Shown here one piece after another: positions 7,208 through 16,146 of a stretch of 64,000 nt of DNA. The notes under the pieces are model-generated. The model was not told where the DNA came from and made no database searches. It saw only the letters and a program-made list of their open reading frames with translations. Position 1 is the first letter of the stretch, and every line of letters begins with the position of its first letter. This stretch comes from Nocardia sp. NRRL S-836. GTDB taxonomy: Bacteria; Actinomycetota; Actinomycetes; Mycobacteriales; Pseudonocardiaceae. The stretch spans positions 372,001 through 436,000 of the forward strand of contig NZ_LGDY01000091.1 in NCBI RefSeq assembly GCF_001279525.1, written 5' to 3'. The position numbers and the translations under genes were made by a program.

Positions 7208-9271
7208 ATGTACCAACGGTTGACCCGTTTGGCAGTAACAACTCTGGTCCTGTCGGCGTTGTTCGTGCCGGCCGCGGCCGCGCAGGCCGACCTGCCCGTC
7301 GCCGACCCGTTGCCCACTCCCGGCCAGTCCGGGATCGGCCTGGAGCTGACCGAGGTGGCGCAGCTGCCCGCCTCGCAGCCGGTGCCGCCGCCGACCGACG
7401 CGCGGTTGCGCCGCTACAACCGGATCAACTACCTCGGCGAGGTGCCGGACGGCTCCGGGCGCCTGTTCGTACCGGACATGAACGGCCGGCTGTACCTGCT
7501 CGACGGCGGCACCCAGCACGTCTACCTGGACCTGGGTGCCGCGATCGGGCCGGACTTCCACAACCACCGCGGGCTGGGCAGCGGCTTCGGGTTCGCCGCG
7601 TTCCACCCGGACTTCCGGCGCAACGGCAAGTTCTACACCGTGCACACCGAGACCGGCTCCGCGCTGACCGGCAAGAAGCCGGACCTGCCCTCGCCCGCCG
7701 ACACGCAGGTGCACGGCGTGATCACCGAGTGGACGGCCGCCGACCCGCGCGCCGACGCGTTCACCGGTACCCGCCGCGAGGTCCTGCGCGTCGGCTACGC
7801 GTCGTTCATCCACGGCTTCCAGGAGATCGGCTTCAACCCGACGGCGCACTGGTGGGACGAGGACCACGGGCTGCTCTACGTCGCCTCCGGCGACGGCGGG
7901 ATCGGTGTGTCCACGACGGTGCCGCAGGACCTGGCGCTGCCGCAGGGCAAGATCCTGCGCATCGACCCGGCCGGCACGAACGGCGTGAACGGTCGCTACG
8001 GCATCCCGCGCTCGAACCCGTTCGCGCGCAAGGCGGGCGCGCTGGGCGAGATCTACGCGTACGGCATGCGCGACCCGTACCGGTTCAGCTGGGACTCCGG
8101 CGGCTCGCACCGGATGTTCATGGGCCACATCGGGGAGAAGGCCGTCGACGCCGTCTACGAGATCCGCAAGGGCGCCAACCTCGGCTGGAGCGAACGCGAG
8201 GCGCAGTGGGAGTACCGCCGCGGCGACCCGTCGTGCGGCGTGTTCCCGCTGCCGGCCGACGACGCGAAGTACGGCTACACCTACCCGGTCACCGGGTTCG
8301 ACCACAACCGGCAGGCCTCGGTGCGGCCCTGCGCGGACAGCGGCACCGCGTTGATGGGCGGGTTCGTCTACCGCGGCGCGAAGATCCCGTCGTTGCGCGG
8401 CAGGTACATCTACGGCGAGGGCGTGAAGGGGCTGCTCTACACCGCCGACGAACGTTCGCTGCGCGCCGGCCGCCCGTTCGTCGAGTCGCGTGAGCTGATG
8501 GTGTACTCCGGCGGTGCGCTGACCACGATGAAGGCGCTCGTCGGCGACCCGAACCGGGTCGACCTGCGGTTCGGGCAGGACGCGGCCGGTGAGCTGTACG
8601 TGCTGGCGAAGGCCAACGGCAAGGTGTGGAAGGTGACCGGTGCGCGCACCTTCGCCTCCTGCTCCACCGGCTACGACCAGGTGTCCGGTGCGACCTCGGC
8701 CCGGTCGTGGGAGCCGGTGACGCCCGCGCTGTGGCAGTTCCCCGGCCGTGAGGTCGTGCTGGCCCAGCCGGGCGTCGCGCGGCCGGGTCCGCGGCGGCCG
8801 TTCGAGTACGCGGTGCTGCGCAAGGGACCCGCGTTCGGGTCGGTGCAGTTCGACGCCTCGGTGCGGCTCGACACGCCCGTGGCCGAGTCGAACCGGGACG
8901 TGGTCATCGTGTTCGGGTACCGCTCGGACACCGAGTTCTACTACGTCCACCTCTCGTCGGACAACAGCATCTACCCGCACAACGGGATCTTCGTCGTGAA
9001 CAACGCCGACCGGCTGCGGCTCGACCACCAGTGGGACGCGGCACGTTCGGTCGGTGCGGCTCCCGCGGTCACCGACACCGGCTGGCACCGCGTCCGGGTC
9101 CGGCACTGCGCCGACACGGGGGAGATCGCGGTGTACCTGGACGGTTCCCGCCATCCGCTGATGACCGCCGTGGACCGGACGTTCCCGTCCGGCCGGGTCG
9201 GGTTCGGCTCGTTCGACAACGTCGGCCGGCTGCGCGACCTGCGGGTGCGCGGCGAAGGGGTGCAGTGGTGA
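7208..9271 (+). CDS. Secreted PQQ-type sugar dehydrogenase (GSDH fold) with a DUF1080-like C-terminal domain
   Basis: A 687-residue paralogue of the preceding dehydrogenase, sharing long identical blocks throughout the propeller (GEVPDGSGRLFVPDMNG, DDAKYGYTYPV, LYVLAKANGKVWKVTG). Signal peptide at about 1-27. After residue 480 it differs: instead of LamG it carries a beta-sandwich like 3-keto-disaccharide hydrolase/DUF1080 domains (VVIVFGYRSDTEFYYVHLS, TGWHRVRVRH, PSGRVGFGSFDN). I choose ATG 7208 because the leader aligns with that of the paralogue; in-frame GTGs at 7199 and 7202 lie inside the ribosome-binding GGTGGTGGGG. The stop overlaps the next start (GTGA). Confidence 0.87.
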   Translation: MYQRLTRLAVTTLVLSALFVPAAAAQADLPVADPLPTPGQSGIGLELTEVAQLPASQPVPPPTDARLRRYNRINYLGEVPDGSGRLFVPDMNGRLYLLDGGTQHVYLDLGAAIGPDFHNHRGLGSGFGFAAFHPDFRRNGKFYTVHTETGSALTGKKPDLPSPADTQVHGVITEWTAADPRADAFTGTRREVLRVGYASFIHGFQEIGFNPTAHWWDEDHGLLYVASGDGGIGVSTTVPQDLALPQGKILRIDPAGTNGVNGRYGIPRSNPFARKAGALGEIYAYGMRDPYRFSWDSGGSHRMFMGHIGEKAVDAVYEIRKGANLGWSEREAQWEYRRGDPSCGVFPLPADDAKYGYTYPVTGFDHNRQASVRPCADSGTALMGGFVYRGAKIPSLRGRYIYGEGVKGLLYTADERSLRAGRPFVESRELMVYSGGALTTMKALVGDPNRVDLRFGQDAAGELYVLAKANGKVWKVTGARTFASCSTGYDQVSGATSARSWEPVTPALWQFPGREVVLAQPGVARPGPRRPFEYAVLRKGPAFGSVQFDASVRLDTPVAESNRDVVIVFGYRSDTEFYYVHLSSDNSIYPHNGIFVVNNADRLRLDHQWDAARSVGAAPAVTDTGWHRVRVRHCADTGEIAVYLDGSRHPLMTAVDRTFPSGRVGFGSFDNVGRLRDLRVRGEGVQW

Positions 9272-10197
9272 GGCGGGCGCTCGTTCTCGGTCTGGTGGCG
9301 GCGTTCTCGGCAGGCCTGGCCGCGCCCGCGTCGGCGGTTTCACCCGCCGTCCTGCCCACGCTGGCACGCAACCTGGTGGCCTACTACGACTTCGAGCACC
9401 CGGTGCGCGGCGACCGGACGCTCGAACAGGACCGCGGCCGGTCGGGCACCGCGCTGTCGCTGGTCAACGGCGGCGCGGACATGCGGGTGCGCGACGGCGC
9501 GTTCCGCGGCTCGCGGAACTCGTTGCAGCTCAAGCAGGTCAACCCGGCCGTCGCCGGCAACGACGACTGGAAGGCCGGCCTGTACAGCGAGTCCGGGGTG
9601 CCGTCGCTGCGGGCGTTCAACGGCGCCCGCCAGGCGTCGATCATGGGCTGGGTGAAGATGACGGGCCAGAACCCGGCGCCGAACTCCAACTCCGCCAACC
9701 CGGACGACCTCTACGGCGCCATCGGCCTGGCCGGTGTGCTGTCCGGTGACTCCAACGGCCACGCCGTGCGGGCGTTGCTGGAGCTCATCGCCGTCGACGG
9801 TGAGCTGAAGCTGGTCGCACTGGGCCGGCGCCTCGACGGTGGTGAGTCGCAGACGTTCGCGGCCACCGAGGACTGGCGGACGCTGCTGCCGCAGGGCGAA
9901 TGGGTCTTCCTGTCGGCGACGTTCGACTTCGACACCGGCGCGATGGCGTTGTACCGCAACGGAAAGGCGCTGGCGGGCAGATACGTCGCCGCGGGTGACC
10001 CGTGGCGGCTGGTGGGCGAGCCCGAACCCGACGTGGCGTCGGCGACGGACCCGCGTGGCTTCAAGATCGGGGGCAGCTACCCGCAGAACACCCGCGAGGG
10101 CAACGCGTGCAACTGCCGGATGGACAGCCTGATGTTCCTCGACCGGGCCGTCCGGCCGTGGGAGGTGGCCCTGCAGTACCGCTGGATGCGCCGGTGA
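9268..10197 (+). CDS. Secreted LamG/concanavalin-like protein
   Basis: A 309-residue exported protein. The GTG start overlaps the TGA of the upstream dehydrogenase, so translation is coupled. Residues 1-25 form a signal peptide ending in PASA. The rest is a LamG-type module closely related to the C-terminal domain of the 826-residue dehydrogenase: both show YDFEHPV, LSLVNGGA, GNDDWKAG, DLYGAIG, FDFDTGA, ATDPRG and NACNCR. So this operon encodes separately what the first dehydrogenase carries as one polypeptide. It may bind a polysaccharide and work beside the dehydrogenase. Confidence 0.85.
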   Translation: MRRALVLGLVAAFSAGLAAPASAVSPAVLPTLARNLVAYYDFEHPVRGDRTLEQDRGRSGTALSLVNGGADMRVRDGAFRGSRNSLQLKQVNPAVAGNDDWKAGLYSESGVPSLRAFNGARQASIMGWVKMTGQNPAPNSNSANPDDLYGAIGLAGVLSGDSNGHAVRALLELIAVDGELKLVALGRRLDGGESQTFAATEDWRTLLPQGEWVFLSATFDFDTGAMALYRNGKALAGRYVAAGDPWRLVGEPEPDVASATDPRGFKIGGSYPQNTREGNACNCRMDSLMFLDRAVRPWEVALQYRWMRR

Positions 10198-10420
10198 CCG
10201 GCCCGGTGTGAGCGGCGGGTGACGACCGGTTCCGGCGTTTTCACAATCTCGGACGCCGTCCCTGAAATACCGGTCGTTGCCCGCCCCGGACGCGGCGGGG
10301 CAGAGTGCGATGTGCGGCGGGAAACCGCCGACCGGAGACGGGCCATCTGAGCGAACTCGTCATTTTCACGATTTCGCCCTCCTCCCTGCGGTGGCCGCTC
10401 CGGGAATGGGAGGTTCCATC

Positions 10421-11614
10421 GTGTTCCGAAATCGATTGTCGGGTGCCGCGACCCTCGCCTGTCTCATTCCGCTGACCGTTCTCTCCGGTGCCGGAACGGC
10501 CGCGGCGAGCGGCTCCGACTACCAGCCGGAGATGGTGGCGGCACTCGCGAGGACGCTCGGCACCAGCGACGCCGCCGCCGTGCAGCGGCTGGACGGCGAA
10601 GCCGCCGCCCAGCGGGCGCTGACCGGGATCGTGCGCGACGGTGTGCGCGTCGACGGCGCGTTCTTCGACGGCAAGGGCGCGCTGACGGTCAACACCGACC
10701 AGGCGGGCGTGGCGAAGGTCCGCGCGGCCGGGCTGACCGCCCGCACGCCGGCCAGGGGTGAGGCGGCGCTGGCCGCCATCCAGTCCAAGCTCGACGCGCT
10801 CGCCTCCGGACAGGCGCCCTCGGGTGTGGCCGCGTGGGGCGTGGACGTGGCGGCGGACGTCGTCACGATCAAGGTCGCCGACCCCGGCAAGCCGCAGGCC
10901 AAGGCGTTCCTCGCCGAGGCGGCCGCGTTCGGGTCCGCCGTCCGGGTCGAGCGGGTGGACCGGCAGCTCAGCGCGCAGGCCACGATCTACCCCGGCAGCA
11001 AGATGACGATCAACGCCACGTCCGGCTGGTGCTCGGTGGGCTTCGGCGCCCGGTCGTCGAGCGGCACGCAGTACCTCGTCACCGCCGGTCACTGCGTGGA
11101 CGGCCTGCCGGAGCTGCGCTTCGACGGCACGCGCTTCGCCAAGGGCACCAGCACCCGCTACGCGCTGGGCCGCGACAGCGTGGACATGGGCATCGCCAGG
11201 GTCGACGCGGGCAACTCGATCGCGACGCAGGTCGGGACGTGGGGCGCGGCCGGCCTGGTCTCGGTCAAGGGCAGCACGCGGGCTGCGGTCGGCTCGTCGA
11301 TCTGCAAGTCCGGCGCCACGACCGGGTGGACCTGCGGTTCGATCACCGGCTACAACCAGACCGTCACCTACATCGACCGCAACGGCGGCCCGGACACCGT
11401 GATCCGCGGGCTGGGCGCGTCCACCGTCTGCACCATGGGCGGCGACAGCGGCGGTGCGTACATCTCGGGCAGCCAGGCCCAGGGCATGACCTCCGGTGGC
11501 CCGACCGACCAGCAGTGCACCTGGAACGGCGGCAACGAGCGCGGGAAGTCGTCGTACTTCCAGCCGCTCGGTGACGCCCTGTCGTACTACGGGCTGACCC
11601 TCAACGTGGGGTGA
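10421..11614 (+). CDS. Secreted chymotrypsin-like serine protease with alpha-lytic-type propeptide
   Basis: A 397-residue preproprotease of family S1 (streptogrisin/alpha-lytic type). Signal peptide at about 1-29, propeptide at about 30-187 acting as folding chaperone, mature enzyme from about 188. The triad is visible: His224 in LVTAGHC, Asp255 in SVDMGIARV and Ser343 in GGDSGGAY. Six cysteines in the mature part fit three disulfides. GTG 10421 is chosen over an in-frame ATG at 10406 because GGGAGG (10408-10413) then becomes a well-spaced ribosome site. A strong terminator follows, so it is probably monocistronic. Confidence 0.92.
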   Translation: MFRNRLSGAATLACLIPLTVLSGAGTAAASGSDYQPEMVAALARTLGTSDAAAVQRLDGEAAAQRALTGIVRDGVRVDGAFFDGKGALTVNTDQAGVAKVRAAGLTARTPARGEAALAAIQSKLDALASGQAPSGVAAWGVDVAADVVTIKVADPGKPQAKAFLAEAAAFGSAVRVERVDRQLSAQATIYPGSKMTINATSGWCSVGFGARSSSGTQYLVTAGHCVDGLPELRFDGTRFAKGTSTRYALGRDSVDMGIARVDAGNSIATQVGTWGAAGLVSVKGSTRAAVGSSICKSGATTGWTCGSITGYNQTVTYIDRNGGPDTVIRGLGASTVCTMGGDSGGAYISGSQAQGMTSGGPTDQQCTWNGGNERGKSSYFQPLGDALSYYGLTLNVG

Positions 11615-11621
11615 CGACCGC

Positions 11622-11657
11622 GAATGCCGATACCTTCGGAAGGAGGTATCGGCATTC
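11622..11657 (+). terminator. Rho-independent terminator after the protease gene
   Basis: A perfect 13-bp inverted repeat (GAATGCCGATACC at 11622-11634 and its complement at 11645-11657) encloses a 10-nt loop and is followed by ACCTTTTC. It starts 8 nt after the protease stop codon. An ATG inside the left arm opens a longer frame into the next gene but is better explained as part of the hairpin. Confidence 0.85.
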
Positions 11658-11683
11658 ACCTTTTCGGGGCATCATCGCTACCC

Positions 11684-12607
11684 GTGGCAGCTCCTCATGA
11701 ACTACCCGGACCCGAGTCGGTCCTGGGGCAGGAGCGGTTCGCGGACGCTCTCCGCACCGCCATCGGCCGCCGGGCACTGACCCTCGACCGGCTCCGCGTG
11801 CGGCTCGCGGAGCGGGGCGTGAACATCAGCCTGGCCACGCTCAGCTACTGGCAGCAGGGCCGCAGCAGGCCGGAACGGCCCAAGTCGCTGCGGGCGCTGC
11901 GCGAGCTGGAGGCCATCCTCGACCTCCCCCAGGGCACCCTGTTCGAGTTCCTCGAACCACCCAGGCCGCGCGGGCGCTGCCAGTCCAGGCAGGCCGTCAG
12001 CATCCGGGCCCTCTACGGGGACGACTCGCCGTTCCTGGCCGTGGCCGGAGCGGAGACCGGCGACCCTAACCCGTTCGTGTCAGTGCTCGACACGAACGAG
12101 ACCTGCCACGTCGGTGCGTGCCGCACCATGCGGCGCCTCAGCACCACCCAGGTCCTGCGCTGCGTGGCCGACCGCGCCGACCGGTTCACGGTCGTGCACG
12201 GCGCGGACGAGGGCGACGCCATGCCGTGCGACCTGCACGTCCGCGGTGGCGAGGTCACCGAGCTGCGCAGTGACCCGGCCAGCGGCTACACGGCGGCCGT
12301 GATCACCCTGGCCCGCCCGCTGGCGAGGGGCGAAACGGCGGTCCTGGAGCACGAGTGGGTGCTCGGTGAGAACGACGGCCCGTCCATCTCGCACGAACGC
12401 CGGGTGCGGTACACCGAAACCTATCTCCTGCGGGTCAGTTTCGACCCGGTGGCACCTCCGCGCCGTTGTTACGAATACCGGCGCGTGAAGGTGGACGCAC
12501 CTCAGCTGGACCGCAGACGCCTGCACGTGAACACCACTCCGGAAGCGCACCTCTACCTGCCGAAGTGCGCGCCGGGAATTCACGGAATCTGCTGGGAATG
12601 GGATTAG
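11684..12607 (+). CDS. HTH transcriptional regulator of a Pseudonocardiaceae-type family
   Basis: A 307-residue protein. Residues about 15-75 look like an XRE/Cro-type helix-turn-helix (RFADALRTAIG, LAERGVNISLATLSYW, QQGRSRPERP). The remaining 230 residues form an uncharacterised region with several Cys and a strongly basic stretch near the C-terminus (CYEYRRVKVDAPQLDRRR). I use GTG 11684 because the in-frame ATG 60 nt upstream lies in a terminator hairpin; the leader has little ribosome-site similarity, so it may be leaderless. It is convergent with the TPR-protein gene, 12 nt away. Targets unknown. Confidence 0.65.
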   Translation: MAAPHELPGPESVLGQERFADALRTAIGRRALTLDRLRVRLAERGVNISLATLSYWQQGRSRPERPKSLRALRELEAILDLPQGTLFEFLEPPRPRGRCQSRQAVSIRALYGDDSPFLAVAGAETGDPNPFVSVLDTNETCHVGACRTMRRLSTTQVLRCVADRADRFTVVHGADEGDAMPCDLHVRGGEVTELRSDPASGYTAAVITLARPLARGETAVLEHEWVLGENDGPSISHERRVRYTETYLLRVSFDPVAPPRRCYEYRRVKVDAPQLDRRRLHVNTTPEAHLYLPKCAPGIHGICWEWD

Positions 12608-12619
12608 GGCGATGAGCGC

Positions 12620-14689
12620 CTAAGCCTCCAGCAGTGCGGTGGCCGCCACGAACGCGGCTGCCGCCATCGGCCCGTCCCCGGCCGCGAGCACCCGGTACTC
12701 CCGCACCGCGGCCGGGTGGTCGCCGAGCAGCTGGTAGCACTGCGCCACCAGGAACCGGGTCTCGTCCGCGGCCTGCTCCCAGCTCGCGTCCTCGGTCTTG
12801 AGGTGGTCCAGCCACGCCACGGCCTTGAGCCCGGCGTCGACCGCGTCCTCGTACCGGCGGGCCGCGTAGTTGGCGTGCGTGAGGTGGAACCACTGCTCCA
12901 CTGTCGCGTTGTTGCGGCGCTGCGCCTGGCCCACGGCCTCGTTCAGGTCGTCCAGCGCGAGCTCCGGCGTGCCGGCGTTGATCGTCCGCAGCGCCCTCAG
13001 GTACCGCAGGTGCCCGGCCACGCGCGGATGCTCCGGTGCGGTGCGCGTGATGTCCTCCGGCAGCAGGTACAACGCCTCCAAGGCCTTCTCCGGCACGTCG
13101 TTGCGGACGAAGGTCTCGTAGGCCTCCACGGGCGGCTGCCCGGTGAGCTGTGCTTCGAGCGCCAGGAGCGTGCCCGTCGCCAGTGCGTCAGGGGCGTGCC
13201 GCTTGCCGCGGGCGATCGCGTCGAGCGCCTGCTCGTGCCGGTTCTGGCCCGCCAGCACGTATGCGAGCCAGTACTCGCCCCACGCCTGGCCCTCGCCGAT
13301 CTCGTACAGCCGCTCGACCGCGTCCTGAACCGCCGCGATGCCACCCTCGACATCGCCCTCGTGCACGATCCACAACCCGATCCAGCACCGCGTCAGCTCC
13401 GCGCGCCGGCGGTCGCCGTGCTGCTCGTACGTCCGTGCGGCGCGACGCAGGACCGCCCCGGTTTCGGGGCTCTGGAAGAACTTCGCGGTGAGCTCGTCGC
13501 GTTGTGCCCGCAGCGGCTCGGGTAAGTCCTCGCTCACCCGCGACAGGCACACGCGCGCCTCGTCCGGTTCGCACCGCAGGTCGTGCAGCTCCGCGCGGTC
13601 GAGCAGCTCGGCGTCGGTGAGGTCCGGTGGTGGCGCGGGAACCGGCGGCCGGCTCGTCGGGTACAGCGCCAGGAAGTCGACGAGCTGCTCGGCCGTCAGC
13701 TTCCGCCGGATCCGGTCGCCGCACGCCGTGGTGCCGTTGCGCCGGTCGAACTGCGCGGCCAAATCCTGGGCGAGCGCGCGCAGCGTCCGTTCGGTGTCGA
13801 TCCACCCGAGCTGCCGGGTGAGCGGCGTGGCGCAGGCGGCGTACTCCATTGTGGCCAGTGGGCGCTTGCGGCGCTGCAGGTCGTCCACCGCGCGCAGCCA
13901 GATCGTGCCCTCGCTGAGGTTTCCGGTGAGCGCGCAGAACAACGCCATGCCACCGTGGTCCTCCAGCCGCGAGTACTCGCCGGACATCCCGCGCGTGAGC
14001 CGCCGGAACGTCATCGCCGCGTCCTCCCACCGGCCGGCCCTGACGAGTGGCAGGAGAACCAGGTGCCGCACCCGCGTCGTCAGCTCGTCGGACACGCCCG
14101 GCTCGCGCAGGAACGGTTCCGCCAGCTCGAGTGCCCGCTCCTCGTCGCCGAGCGCCAGGAGGTGGTCGATCCGGTGCACGTCGAGCCACGGGTCCCGCGG
14201 CTCGCTCGCCGCGACCTGCTGGGCGAACGCCTCCTCCGCCCACGCCAGATCACCGATGTGCACCGCGATCCCGTGGTGCGCCCGGTACACCTCGCCCAGC
14301 GGCAGATCCCGTTGCCGGTAGCGGCGTTCCAGGTCCGCGGCCGCGGTGTGGACCTCGGCGAGCGTGCGGTCCGGGAAGTCCACCATGGCCTCGACCAGCC
14401 ACGCGTACCACTCCAGCAGCTCCGCCTCGTCGTCGCGCTCGAACCGCCACGGCCGCTGCTCGTGCTCCCGCAAACACTGCTCCAGCAACGGGTAGACCAG
14501 GTCCCAGCGCCCGTCGGTCTGGTGCGCTGCGGCCAGCTCCCGGCGCGCCAGGAACGTGATGCGCGGTGCGTCGGCGACGTCCGCGCGCCACACGACCTCT
14601 TCGAGCGCCGCCGTGCGTTCGTCGCCGTGGTCGCGGGCGACGACCTCGTTCAGGTCGACCCACAGCTCACGACCCCCAGGTGTGATCAC
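12620..14689 (-). CDS. Large TPR-like helical repeat protein
   Basis: A 689-residue soluble protein built mainly of amphipathic helix pairs with the Ala/Leu/Trp/Tyr spacing of tetratricopeptide repeats (for example GDLAWAEEAFAQQ, LGDEERALELAEPF, GRWEDAAMTFRRL, LTGNLSEGTIWLRA, QNRHEQALDAIARGK, YEDAVDAGLKAVAWL). No signal peptide, membrane helix or catalytic motif is visible, so a cytoplasmic scaffold or sensor role is inferred. GTG start at 14689 lies inside a 12-bp palindrome (14680-14691) that could serve as autoregulatory operator. Confidence 0.7.
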   Translation of the reverse strand: MITPGGRELWVDLNEVVARDHGDERTAALEEVVWRADVADAPRITFLARRELAAAHQTDGRWDLVYPLLEQCLREHEQRPWRFERDDEAELLEWYAWLVEAMVDFPDRTLAEVHTAAADLERRYRQRDLPLGEVYRAHHGIAVHIGDLAWAEEAFAQQVAASEPRDPWLDVHRIDHLLALGDEERALELAEPFLREPGVSDELTTRVRHLVLLPLVRAGRWEDAAMTFRRLTRGMSGEYSRLEDHGGMALFCALTGNLSEGTIWLRAVDDLQRRKRPLATMEYAACATPLTRQLGWIDTERTLRALAQDLAAQFDRRNGTTACGDRIRRKLTAEQLVDFLALYPTSRPPVPAPPPDLTDAELLDRAELHDLRCEPDEARVCLSRVSEDLPEPLRAQRDELTAKFFQSPETGAVLRRAARTYEQHGDRRRAELTRCWIGLWIVHEGDVEGGIAAVQDAVERLYEIGEGQAWGEYWLAYVLAGQNRHEQALDAIARGKRHAPDALATGTLLALEAQLTGQPPVEAYETFVRNDVPEKALEALYLLPEDITRTAPEHPRVAGHLRYLRALRTINAGTPELALDDLNEAVGQAQRRNNATVEQWFHLTHANYAARRYEDAVDAGLKAVAWLDHLKTEDASWEQAADETRFLVAQCYQLLGDHPAAVREYRVLAAGDGPMAAAAFVAATALLEA

Positions 14690-14691
14690 AC
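14680..14691. promoter_or_regulatory. 12-bp palindrome across the TPR-gene start
   Basis: GTGTGATCACAC is a perfect 12-bp palindrome spanning the start codon of the TPR-protein gene. It contains TGTGA and TCACA halves like those of CRP-family sites but without the usual 6-nt spacer. It could be a repressor site that also hides the start codon; it could equally be chance. Confidence 0.3.
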
Positions 14692-14698
14692 AGCGAGC

Positions 14699-14880
14699 TT
14701 AGGCCGTGCCGGGCGGGTGCGGGCGATGAGAGCCGAAGATCAGCAGGCCCCGGGTGACCGGTGGCAGCTCCGCGGTCATCTCGTTGACGGCGAACGAGTT
14801 CACGCCGTCCACGTCGAACCGCACGCTCGTGAACGCGGCCAGCCCTGGACCGTGACCGGCGCGGAGTGTCCGAGCACCGC
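14699..14880 (-). pseudogene. Orphan C-terminal coding remnant with frameshift
   Basis: Between the GDSL gene and the TPR gene, the minus strand holds a frame of about 48 residues with excellent coding-type third positions, ending at TAA 14701-14699 (segment FTSVRFDVDGVNSFAVNEM, then TRGLLIFGSH). It has no start codon in frame. Just upstream, a second frame (VLGHSAPVTVQG) continues the same reading if one nucleotide is skipped near 14840. I read it as the frameshifted tail of a deleted gene. Family not recognised. Confidence 0.4.
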
Positions 14881-14881
14881 G

Positions 14882-16057
14882 TTAGAGCGTGGCGACCTGC
14901 ACCGCCCGTGCCATCGCCGTGAACCCCTTGTCGCCGGGGTGCAGGTGGTCGCCCTGGTCGTAGTCCGGCCGGATCCGCTGCGGGTCGGCCGGATCCCTGA
15001 TCACCGCGTCGAAGTCCACCACCGCGTCGAACTCCGCGCTGCCGCGGATGAACGCGTTGACCGCCTGCCGCACCTGCTCCAGCTCCGGCGTGTAGCTGTA
15101 CCAGCCCTTGAACGGCGTGATCGTCGCGCCGACCACGCGCAGCCCGCGGTCGTGCGCACGGCCGGCGATCTGCCGCAGCGCCGCGATGATCTTCTGCGGG
15201 TCGGTCTCGTGCGGCGTCTGCTGGATGTCGTTGATGCCCTCGAAGACGATCACCGTCCGCACCCCGGACTGGGTCAGGACGTCCCTGTTCAACCGGGCCA
15301 GCGCGTTCGGGCCGGCCGAGGTGCCGTCGAGCAGCAGCCGGTTGCCGCTGATGCCCGCGTTCAGCACCCCGAGCCGGGTGTTGACGCGGTCGGCGAGCTG
15401 GTCGGGCCAGCGCAGGTTGGCGCCCCACGTGGAGTTCGCGCCGTCGGTGATCGAGTCGCCCAGCGCCACGACGCTGCCGCGCAGGGTCGTGGACCGCACG
15501 TCGACGCCGGAGACGTAGTGCCAGGCGGTGGTGCGTTCGCCGTAGGCGGCGCCGGACTCGGCGGCCGTGTGGTTGCCGTCGCGGGTGAAGTAGGAGTTCT
15601 GCATGGTCAGCTGGTGGTGCGTGACCGGGCCGCCGGGCTCGGGCGTGAACACCGAGATCAGCAGGTCGGAGTCGGCGGGCACGGTCAGCGCCACGCCGTC
15701 GCTCACCACGTCCGCGCCGGGGGGAGCCGTGATCGACACGGCGCCGCCGAACGTCAGCGTGCGCATGGTGCCGGGCAGGGCGGTCGGCGTGTCCGGGCCG
15801 GCCGCGAGCGCGACGGTGACCTGGCCGAAGAGCACGGGTGTGCGGCCGTAGGCGTTGGACAGGCGCACGCGGATCTCCCGGCCGCCCGCGCTGACGTGGA
15901 CGATGTTGCGGATCGAGAAGTTCACGTAGCCGTTCTCGGTGCCGGGGACGGCGGAGGACGGTGCGGCGGCCCAGGTCCCGACCCAGCGGGCGGGGGCGGC
16001 GTGGGCGGGGGAGGCCGCGGCCACGACCAGCGCCACCGCCAGCAGCAAGCGCGTCAT
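14882..16057 (-). CDS. Secreted GDSL/SGNH-family esterase
   Basis: A 391-residue exported hydrolase. The signal peptide ends near residue 20 (SPAHA/AP). An N-terminal beta-sandwich (about 25-190) precedes the SGNH hydrolase domain. Catalytic blocks are clear: VVALGDSITDG (nucleophile Ser), NAGISGNR (oxyanion Gly), FEGINDI (Asn block) and DHLHPGDKG (Asp and His of the triad). This two-domain arrangement is common in actinobacterial secreted carbohydrate esterases or lipases. It probably removes acyl groups from plant or cell-wall polymers. Divergent from the membrane-protein gene, 89 bp away. Confidence 0.9.
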   Translation of the reverse strand: MTRLLLAVALVVAAASPAHAAPARWVGTWAAAPSSAVPGTENGYVNFSIRNIVHVSAGGREIRVRLSNAYGRTPVLFGQVTVALAAGPDTPTALPGTMRTLTFGGAVSITAPPGADVVSDGVALTVPADSDLLISVFTPEPGGPVTHHQLTMQNSYFTRDGNHTAAESGAAYGERTTAWHYVSGVDVRSTTLRGSVVALGDSITDGANSTWGANLRWPDQLADRVNTRLGVLNAGISGNRLLLDGTSAGPNALARLNRDVLTQSGVRTVIVFEGINDIQQTPHETDPQKIIAALRQIAGRAHDRGLRVVGATITPFKGWYSYTPELEQVRQAVNAFIRGSAEFDAVVDFDAVIRDPADPQRIRPDYDQGDHLHPGDKGFTAMARAVQVATL

Positions 16058-16123
16058 GCACTCGACCTTGGCAGCGCTCCCACCCGCGCGGTATCCGCCG
16101 TTCTGCGGGTTTGGGCGGGGGCT

Positions 16124-16139
16124 TGTCCGGTAGCGGACA
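16124..16139. promoter_or_regulatory. Palindrome upstream of the membrane-protein gene
   Basis: TGTCCG-GTAG-CGGACA has perfect 6-bp arms around a 4-nt spacer. It ends 7 nt before the GTG at 16147, in the divergent gap with the GDSL gene. Its half sites equal those near the IclR gene at about 51.2 kb but in reversed order, so a different protein may bind. Confidence 0.4.
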
Positions 16140-16146
16140 CTGAGGC

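Noticed and set aside
11624..11683. ATG 11624 as start of the HTH regulator
   Set aside because: It lies in the left arm of a perfect 13-bp terminator hairpin and has no ribosome site; the later GTG 11684 fits the domain start.
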